Source: Oscillospiraceae bacterium
GTDB taxonomy: Bacteria > Bacillota > Clostridia > Oscillospirales > Ruminococcaceae
DNA length: 5,571 nucleotides
Reading direction: 5' to 3'
Assembly (NCBI GenBank): GCA_017528675.1
Contig: JAFXOO010000461.1
Location: forward strand, 1 to 5,571
Shown here piece after piece: positions 1-4,403 of the stretch. The notes under the pieces were generated by a model. That model worked only from the letters and a program-made list of their open reading frames with translations, did no database searches and was not told the DNA's origin. Positions within the stretch are counted from its first letter, which is position 1. Every line of letters starts with the position of its first letter. The translations under genes were made by a program, and so were the position numbers.

Positions 1-669
1 CTTGGAAATGCCAGGGGTTTCCCCTTTGGCGAGCTCCTCGGTCATACGGCAGGCACACTGGATGAAGTGCAGATCATTGTGCTTTGCCCAGGAAATAATA
101 TCCGATTCACGCACCAGATACAACGGCCTGATAAGCTGCATGCCGGGGAAGTTTTCGCTGTGAATTTTCGGCATCATAGTCTGCGTCTGAGAGCCGTACA
201 GCATACCCATGAGGATGGTTTCTATCACATCATCAAAATGATGGCCAAGAGCAATTTTGTTACAGCCCATGTCCTGTGCTGTCTTGTATAGATACCCCCG
301 ACGCATTCGTGCACAGAGATAGCAGGGGTGCTGGTCGATTTTGGAGACCGCCTCAAAGATACGGGTCTCGAACATCGTGATCGGGATGCCCAGTCGCTCC
401 GCATTCTCAAGAATGCGTTGACGGTTCAGCTCGTTATATCCCGGATTCATCACAAGGAACTGTACTTCAAACGGGAATTTGCTGTAGCGCTGCAAACGCT
501 GCATACACTTCGCCATCAGCATGGAATCCTTGCCGCCTGAGATGCAAACAGCGATCCTGTCGCCCTCCTGAATCAATTGGTAATCCTTTACGCCTCTGAG
601 AAATTTATGCCAGATGGGTCGTGTATATTTACGGACGATGCTTTCTTCAATGGGATTGGGTCTTTCCAT
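1..669 (-). CDS. ttcA: TtcA-family tRNA 2-thiocytidine synthetase, 3' end cut by window
   Basis: This is a PP-loop ATPase of the TtcA family. These cytoplasmic iron-sulfur enzymes adenylate C32 of certain tRNAs and replace its 2-oxygen with sulfur. The reading frame is open for 223 codons from the ATG at 669 to the window edge with no stop, so the C-terminus is missing. The PP-loop SGGKDS is at residues 44-49. A CxxC pair in PCYLCARMRRG (C116, C119) and a later Cys pair in QCAC (C205, C207) are placed where TtcA carries its cluster ligands. GHHFDD (142-147) and the MMPK..S.NF..M.LIRPLY block (165-184) are also typical. The start is supported by AGAGG at 676-680, six bases upstream. A dedicated promoter lies at 712-740. 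The exact tRNA substrate cannot be read from sequence, and another TtcA-like thiolase (COG0037 group) is the main alternative. Confidence 0.88.
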   Translation of the reverse strand, partial: MERPNPIEESIVRKYTRPIWHKFLRGVKDYQLIQEGDRIAVCISGGKDSMLMAKCMQRLQRYSKFPFEVQFLVMNPGYNELNRQRILENAERLGIPITMFETRIFEAVSKIDQHPCYLCARMRRGYLYKTAQDMGCNKIALGHHFDDVIETILMGMLYGSQTQTMMPKIHSENFPGMQLIRPLYLVRESDIISWAKHNDLHFIQCACRMTEELAKGETPGISK

Positions 670-711
670 GGATTTCCTCTTTCTCGTTGTTCTCAATCAT
701 TCGGTATTATT

Positions 712-740
712 ATTCTACCACTTTTATAGGCATATGTCAA
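712..740 (-). promoter_or_regulatory. Sigma-A promoter for the ttcA-like gene
   Basis: On the minus strand there is a -35 TTGACA (740-735, perfect), a 17-bp spacer and a -10 TAGAAT (717-712, five of six matches to consensus). Transcription would start near 705, giving a leader of about 36 nt before the ATG at 669. The promoter sits just past the terminator of the upstream gene, so ttcA is probably its own unit. Confidence 0.8.
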
Positions 741-750
741 TGCTTTCTGC

Positions 751-784
751 AAAAGTATGCTGCATGGCCGGAAGCCATGCAGCA
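751..784 (-). terminator. Rho-independent terminator of the coiled-coil membrane protein gene
   Basis: A perfect 11-bp stem pairs 758-768 with 774-784 around a 5-base loop (769-773). On the minus strand it is followed by the T-rich tail TACTTTT (757-751). It starts six bases after the stop codon at 791-793, the right place to end that transcript. The T-tract is interrupted, so termination may be incomplete. Confidence 0.78.
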
Positions 785-790
785 CGTTGT

Positions 791-1390
791 TTATTCCTCC
801 TCAGAGGACAGTGTCACCTGTCCTTCCTGAATCTGACGGATTTCCTCCTGCAAGAAATCACGCTGTGCAATCAGATCCTCCATTTCTTTACGCAGTGCAA
901 GCCGCTTTGCCTTGCATTCCTTATCCACATTGAGCAGATACTGATTGGCTGTTTCTTCCGTAATGCGTTTTTTTCTTTTGCCCTCCTCGATCAGCGCTTC
1001 GCTCTGTTCTGTTGCCTCACGGTAGATCTTGGCACAGTCCTCCTTGACATACGCCCAATAGGTATCGGCATCCTCGATCATCTTGTAGCGTGCAAACATT
1101 TTATCGTCATAATTTCCCTGCATAACCGCCAGAATAATGCCGGGGACAAATCCTACAACCGAGGCGATCAAAAGGATAATGAACCAGGTCTGCAAATACC
1201 AGGGCCGCCGCAGCGGTGATCCTGTGCCCCAGACTTTCGGCGCAGCATCCTTCGGGTTCTGAGACTGTACATTCTGAGGGGCATAGGCCGGCCTCTGCCC
1301 GAATGCAGGCTGGATTCCCTGAGAAGCCTCAAAGCCATAATGCGTGCCGGCCTGTGTGCCATACAGATCGGAATAGCTGCTGTTTCCCAT
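791..1390 (-). CDS. Uncharacterised single-pass membrane protein with Q/P-rich head and charged coiled-coil-like tail
   Basis: I do not recognise this 199-residue protein. Residues 1-60 are low-complexity and rich in Gly, Gln, Ala, Pro and Tyr, and probably disordered. Residues 64-92 start with a WYLQTWF segment and form one strong membrane helix (about 69-90). Residues 95-190 are highly charged with heptad-like spacing (EEGKRKKRITEET, LRKEMEDLIAQRDFLQEEI) and look like a long helix or coiled coil, ending in an acidic SSEEE tail. There is no signal peptide or lipobox. The start is taken at the ATG at 1390. A GTG three codons upstream (1399) is in frame but overlaps the AAAGGAG ribosome binding site at 1399-1405, which sits 8 nt before the ATG. 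The gene has a perfect consensus promoter and its own terminator, so it is probably monocistronic and well expressed. A role in envelope organisation or as a scaffold is possible but unsupported. Confidence 0.82.
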   Translation of the reverse strand: MGNSSYSDLYGTQAGTHYGFEASQGIQPAFGQRPAYAPQNVQSQNPKDAAPKVWGTGSPLRRPWYLQTWFIILLIASVVGFVPGIILAVMQGNYDDKMFARYKMIEDADTYWAYVKEDCAKIYREATEQSEALIEEGKRKKRITEETANQYLLNVDKECKAKRLALRKEMEDLIAQRDFLQEEIRQIQEGQVTLSSEEE

Positions 1391-1398
1391 AAAAACCA

Positions 1399-1405
1399 CT
1401 CCTTT
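1399..1405 (-). promoter_or_regulatory. Ribosome binding site that fixes the start of the coiled-coil protein
   Basis: AAAGGAG reads on the minus strand from 1405 to 1399 with an 8-nt gap to the ATG at 1390. The alternative in-frame GTG begins at 1399, on the last base of this motif, so it cannot use it. That makes the shorter 199-residue product the better call. Confidence 0.8.
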
Positions 1406-1453
1406 GTACTACCACTCATGCGAGAGGATGAAGCTTGTGCTTTTGTAATTATC

Positions 1454-1482
1454 ATTATATACTATTTCTTCCAATTTGTCAA
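1454..1482 (-). promoter_or_regulatory. Perfect-consensus sigma-A promoter for the coiled-coil protein
   Basis: On the minus strand TTGACA (1482-1477) is followed by a 17-bp spacer and TATAAT (1459-1454), matching the sigma-A consensus at all twelve positions. The start of transcription would fall near 1447, giving an untranslated leader of about 57 nt. It lies in the 131-bp gap after the galactanase stop codon, so the downstream gene does not depend on galactanase transcription. Confidence 0.9.
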
Positions 1483-1521
1483 TAGCATTTACATGTTTAT
1501 TTTTGTACAAAGGGTGAATTT

Positions 1522-3429
1522 TTAATGACCGTCTTCGAGAACAATCCGCTTCAGCATTCCCAGATCAAATACATCAACGGTATCGTCAATATTGAGATCC
1601 GCAGCATCGCATTGCTCTGCCGTCATATCCGCACAACAGAGCAGATACTTCTGTAGTAGCAGAATATCTGTCAGATCAATTACCTGATCTTCGACTATAT
1701 CACCCTTAGTTACTACATGCGCAGTTTCAGGCTCAGTTTCCGGAACATCCTCTTTCACCAACGTCAGCACAAAGCACTGACTTGCCGTTTTCAGCGGTTT
1801 GTTGTAGGTAATCCACGCTCCCTCATAGGTACTTGCATCAAATACATCCAGGCACTGGGTCAGACCTGAGTTCAACGTCATCAGCATGGTGCCGTTGGTG
1901 CATTTCGCAGTCTGGAAGGTCTGCTCTTTGGGCAGGCTTCTGGACGAAAGATGAACAGCGCTTTGCGTAGTGCTGCCCTGTGAGCCGACAGTCAGATAGT
2001 TTCCAGCAGCGTCAGAGATCATATAACCGTCATTTGTTGCCGCAAGATGCCACTGCATTTCCTGCTTGCTCTGAATTACATTGCCGGAATTGTCGCTGTT
2101 CAGGAACAGCCCGCTCCCTTCATTGCGGATTGTGTAGTACCCGTTGGCCAGCGCTACACTGTCTTCCGCCTGGTAATGATAGGTCTGCGGATAGATTGTG
2201 CTGAATACATCAAGCGCCGGCAGGGGAGTGCCGTCAAAGGAGAAAAGTGCCTGGTTGTCATATGAGGATCCCCCTGCATCGTCCACAGAAGCATCATATT
2301 CCCTGGCATACGAGGTAGCCCAGCCGGATCCCTGTTCCTCCCAGAGCTTTCGCTGTTCCTGCCATGAGATGCCCTGCTTTCCCAGCCAGGCAGGTTCCCA
2401 ATAAAAAACGCCAAGGCCTTTCTCACCGACATTTGCCATCGCCTGAAATACGCTTGTCAGGCATGCTGCCTGTCCCTCAGGGGAGATTTCATAACGGAAT
2501 ACAACCCCACTGGAATCCTTTGATACCACATTTCCAAAGGAATCCCCATCCTCATTGGTATAGGGATAGGCTGTCTCCGCAACCATCACATATTTATCAT
2601 AGGTTTGTGCAATCTTCTTCATGACATCGGTCATGTTTTCAGCAGTACCGTGCCAGTAAGGATAATAGGATGTCGCAAATACATCATAATCCACATTACA
2701 TTCGGCAAGCACCTTGGCATACCAATCATAATACCCCGTAGAAGGATTAGCAAAATGCAACACCCGAAGCACATCTGCGTCGAAATCATGAACCGCATTA
2801 CAGCCGGCTTTGAACATCTCGCAGATGCGGTACATATCGTCCTCGCCGCAGAATACACTGTTCGTTTCATTGCCGATCTGCACCATGCCGATATCTGCAC
2901 CTGCTTCCCGGATTGTCTTCAGGCTTTCGAGCGTGAACTGATAGATTGCACTGCCCTTATCTGCGACAGACATGCCCAGCCATGCTTTTGGGGGGCGCTG
3001 CTTTTCGGGATCTGCCCAGAAATCGGAATAATGGAAATCTACCAGTATCTTCATGCCGCAAGCCGCAGCCCGTCTGCCGATTTCCGCAGCAGCCCTTACA
3101 TCGTTGTTGCCGCCGCCATAGGAATGTCCTTTGCCGTCGTCCGGCTGATTCCAGACACGAACCCGGATATAATTGACGCCATGTGATGCAAGTACCTCAA
3201 AAATATCAGCAGGTTCTCCGCTGCTGTTCCGGAATACAACACCTGCCTTCTCAACAGAAAGAACCGAAGAAATATCCACTCCCCGGATTGGCTCGCCGCC
3301 GTTGACAGCCGGACTGATACTGTTGAATGTCACTGCGGGAACCTGCGCCGCTGCGATAGCAGGGAAACGGGCCGTGCCGATGCTCATAGCGCACGCCAGC
3401 ACTGCCGCTGCAATTCTACCGATTTTCAT
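1522..3429 (-). CDS. Secreted GH53 endo-beta-1,4-galactanase with ricin/CBM13-like module and C-terminal dockerin
   Basis: This 635-residue arabinogalactan endo-beta-1,4-galactanase should cut the beta-1,4-galactan side chains of pectin (type I arabinogalactan) outside the cell. Residues 1-28 form a signal peptide (basic MKIGR, hydrophobic core, AIAAA then QV as likely cleavage site). The GH53 domain spans about 46-415, with YIRVRVW (87-93), DFHYSDFWADP (131-141), the acid/base Glu188 in VQIGNE, the nucleophile Glu285 in VAETAYPYT, the EDGDSFGN loop (293-300) and the YWEPAW strand (343-348). Residues about 428-558 look like a ricin-type beta-trefoil/CBM13-like module (YYTIRNEGSGLFL, MQWHLA, GNYLTV). 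An acidic Pro/Glu/Thr linker (559-575) leads to a type-I dockerin (576-632). Its second calcium loop (611-622) is canonical, while the first (577-588) has Val579 where Asn is usual. AGGAGG at 3435-3440 lies 5 nt before the ATG. No clear terminator follows the stop. Confidence 0.95.
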   Translation of the reverse strand: MKIGRIAAAVLACAMSIGTARFPAIAAAQVPAVTFNSISPAVNGGEPIRGVDISSVLSVEKAGVVFRNSSGEPADIFEVLASHGVNYIRVRVWNQPDDGKGHSYGGGNNDVRAAAEIGRRAAACGMKILVDFHYSDFWADPEKQRPPKAWLGMSVADKGSAIYQFTLESLKTIREAGADIGMVQIGNETNSVFCGEDDMYRICEMFKAGCNAVHDFDADVLRVLHFANPSTGYYDWYAKVLAECNVDYDVFATSYYPYWHGTAENMTDVMKKIAQTYDKYVMVAETAYPYTNEDGDSFGNVVSKDSSGVVFRYEISPEGQAACLTSVFQAMANVGEKGLGVFYWEPAWLGKQGISWQEQRKLWEEQGSGWATSYAREYDASVDDAGGSSYDNQALFSFDGTPLPALDVFSTIYPQTYHYQAEDSVALANGYYTIRNEGSGLFLNSDNSGNVIQSKQEMQWHLAATNDGYMISDAAGNYLTVGSQGSTTQSAVHLSSRSLPKEQTFQTAKCTNGTMLMTLNSGLTQCLDVFDASTYEGAWITYNKPLKTASQCFVLTLVKEDVPETEPETAHVVTKGDIVEDQVIDLTDILLLQKYLLCCADMTAEQCDAADLNIDDTVDVFDLGMLKRIVLEDGH

Positions 3430-3467
3430 ATAATCCTCCTCGGCTGTTGAATGATTTTGTCATGCTT

Positions 3468-3496
3468 ATTATACCATATATTGCGTGGGATGTAAA
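3468..3496 (-). promoter_or_regulatory. Sigma-A promoter for the galactanase gene
   Basis: On the minus strand the -35 TTTACA (3496-3491, five of six) and the extended -10 TGGTATAAT (core TATAAT at 3473-3468) are 17 bp apart. The predicted start near 3461 gives a leader of about 31 nt. A perfect inverted repeat ends five bases upstream of the -35, and one of its half-site motifs recurs inside the -35, which suggests regulation. Confidence 0.82.
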
Positions 3497-3516
3497 TAGG
3501 GTTACAAGATTTGTAA
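3491..3516. promoter_or_regulatory. Candidate operator: three alternating TGTAA/TTACA half-sites
   Basis: A perfect inverted repeat TTACAA-GAT-TTGTAA covers 3502-3516, centred about 48 bp upstream of the predicted galactanase start. A third half-site TGTAA (3491-3495) overlaps the galactanase -35 and forms a second inverted repeat, TGTAA-N6-TTACA, with the middle one. The placement fits a transcription factor site for the galactanase gene. The factor is unknown, and the region is AT-rich, so chance is possible. Confidence 0.4.
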
Positions 3517-3580
3517 TCGAAAGTCAATGTCTCGGTAATCAAAACCTGTCTGAAATTTGTCGTTTAATTTGGAAAACCTC

Positions 3581-3609
3581 TTGACAAGAAGGTTGCTTCG
3601 TGATATAAT
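3581..3609 (+). promoter_or_regulatory. Perfect-consensus sigma-A promoter for tRNA-Ser
   Basis: TTGACA (3581-3586), a 17-bp spacer and TATAAT (3604-3609) match the consensus at every position, and TGA at 3601-3603 gives an extended -10 (TGnTATAAT). Transcription would start near 3616, about 35 nt before the mature tRNA. This strength is expected for a stable RNA gene. Confidence 0.92.
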
Positions 3610-3650
3610 AATAAAGTGATATGTTTCACAGATGACATGGTTTCTTTCAT

Positions 3651-3741
3651 GGAGATGTATCGAAGTGGTCATAACGAGAACGACTCGAAATCGTTTGGTC
3701 GGTAAAACGGCCCGTGGGTTCGAATCCCACCATCTCCGCCA
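3651..3741 (+). tRNA. tRNA-Ser, anticodon CGA
   Basis: This is a complete 91-nt class II tRNA. The acceptor stem GGAGATG (3651-3657) pairs with CATCTCC (3731-3737), followed by discriminator G and an encoded CCA (3739-3741). The D-stem is TCG/CGA. The anticodon stem AACGA/TCGTT closes the loop CTCGAAA, giving anticodon CGA, which reads the serine codon UCG. The long variable arm (GGTCG paired with CGGCC) is the hallmark of tRNA-Ser. The T-arm is GTGGG-TTCGAAT-CCCAC. It has its own promoter and terminator and is not clustered with other tRNAs in this window. Confidence 0.97.
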
Positions 3742-3757
3742 GCGCAGTTGTCTGCGC
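3742..3757 (+). other. Short hairpin directly after the tRNA 3' end
   Basis: GCGCAG (3742-3747) and CTGCGC (3752-3757) form a perfect 6-bp stem with a TTGT loop, starting at the base right after the encoded CCA. It has no T-tract and is therefore not a terminator. It probably structures the 3' trailer that tRNA processing nucleases remove, though that role is inference. Confidence 0.5.
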
Positions 3758-3763
3758 AGTCAG

Positions 3764-3797
3764 ATGCGCTTCAAGTATTACTTGAGGCGCATTTTTA
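3764..3797 (+). terminator. Strong rho-independent terminator of the tRNA-Ser gene
   Basis: A 13-bp stem (3764-3776 with 3780-3792, one G-T pair) with an ATT loop runs directly into TTTTT (3792-3796). It lies 22 nt after the tRNA and ends that transcription unit. Confidence 0.92.
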
Positions 3798-3816
3798 CAT
3801 ACTGTAAGATAGTTTT

Positions 3817-3841
3817 GCCGCCGTCACATGGCGGCTATTTT
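3817..3841 (+). terminator. Second terminator-like hairpin upstream of the sigma gene
   Basis: GCCGCC (3817-3822) pairs with GGCGGC (3830-3835), extended by one G-T pair, and is followed by TATTTT (3836-3841). It lies 20 nt past the first terminator. It could be a back-up terminator for the tRNA unit or a leader attenuator of the sigma operon. On the minus strand it has no T-tract. Confidence 0.5.
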
Positions 3842-3947
3842 GATAGTGACACCAGATACACTGCGTTCATAAATATTTAACATTTTATAAGCGCAATTCT
3901 ACTGTCATCAACCGTCAATTATATGAAGGGAGGTCAAGGGGTGAGCT
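3842..3947 (+). other. Leader region of the sigma operon, no clear promoter
   Basis: This 106-bp stretch is AT-rich and should hold the promoter of the sigma operon, but no sigma-A pair of good quality is visible. TTAACA at 3877-3882 could serve as a -35, but the sequence 17 bp later (TACTGT) is a poor -10. An ECF-type promoter read by the encoded sigma factor itself would not be recognised without a family motif. AAGGGAGGT (3926-3934) and AAGGGG (3936-3941) are the purine-rich ribosome binding candidates. Confidence 0.4.
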
Positions 3948-4403
3948 ATGGAAATCCAGGAACAGTACAAGCGTGTATTTCAGTACTGCTGCACACATGT
4001 CAGTAATCCGGCCCTTGCAGAAGATATAACCCAGGAGACCTTTCTTCGTTACCTGGAACATCCTGAATACAAGGCGACTGGTAAGGAAATGCAGTACTTA
4101 TATACAATTGCCAGGAATCTATGCATTGATGAATACCGCCGCAAACCATCCGAGGAGCTGCCGGAAGATTTCCCTGACCCGCACAGCCAGGATCCGGCTT
4201 GGAGTGATCGTCTGGCGCTTCGCAGCATACTTGATGCACTTCCTGAGGAGGAACGAGAAATTGTAACGCTGCGTTATATTTCGGAGCTGAGTGTTTCTGA
4301 GATTGCCGGAATGTATGGCGTTTCATGGTTCTCAATGAATAGAAGGATCAAACGGATTCTGAAAAAAATGCGTGATGCGTTCGGAAAGGAGGGGATGGAA
4401 TGA
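3948..4403 (+). CDS. ECF-type RNA polymerase sigma factor
   Basis: This 151-residue protein has the two-domain layout of extracytoplasmic function sigma factors, which redirect RNA polymerase to a small set of promoters. Region 2 spans about residues 5-66, with AEDITQETFLRYL (24-36) for core binding and YLYTIARNLCIDEYRRK (50-66) for -10 recognition. An acidic linker (67-88) follows. Region 4 spans about 91-146, with ALRSILDALPEEEREIVTLRY and the helix-turn-helix LSVSEIAGMYGVSWFSMNRRIKRILKKM that reads the -35. The start is fixed because an in-frame TGA at 3942-3944 precedes the ATG at 3948. Ribosome binding is probably by AAGGGG (3936-3941). The stop overlaps the next gene's start by four bases (ATGA), so the two proteins are likely made in a set ratio, as for sigma and anti-sigma pairs. 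Target genes cannot be read from the window. Confidence 0.93.
   Translation: MEIQEQYKRVFQYCCTHVSNPALAEDITQETFLRYLEHPEYKATGKEMQYLYTIARNLCIDEYRRKPSEELPEDFPDPHSQDPAWSDRLALRSILDALPEEEREIVTLRYISELSVSEIAGMYGVSWFSMNRRIKRILKKMRDAFGKEGME

Noticed and set aside
614..1219. A plus-strand 201-codon frame, rich in Leu, Phe and Cys
   Set aside because: It lies antisense to the ttcA-like gene start, the intergenic region and the coiled-coil gene. It has no good ribosome binding site, and it crosses promoter and terminator signals of the opposite strand. Its composition is what the reverse of a charged helical gene gives.
2605..3186. A plus-strand 193-codon frame inside the galactanase gene
   Set aside because: It is antisense to the well-supported GH53 catalytic domain, with no recognisable motif or promoter.
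3391..3411. Possible lipobox (VLAC, Cys13) in the galactanase signal peptide
   Set aside because: The hydrophobic stretch before Cys13 is too short, and the position before Ala12 is Leu. The AIAAA-QV site at residues 24-30 is a better signal peptidase I site, and a dockerin enzyme is expected to be released.
3632..3880. A plus-strand 82-codon frame over the tRNA
   Set aside because: It runs through the complete tRNA-Ser gene and both terminators, so it is not a protein gene.
3877..3905. TTAACA-N17-TACTGT as a promoter for the sigma operon
   Set aside because: The -35 is good, but the -10 matches consensus at only three of six positions, so it is not called as a feature.
3941..3943. GTG at 3941 as the sigma factor start
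   Set aside because: It is out of frame with the sigma coding sequence, and an in-frame TGA at 3942-3944 rules out any earlier start.
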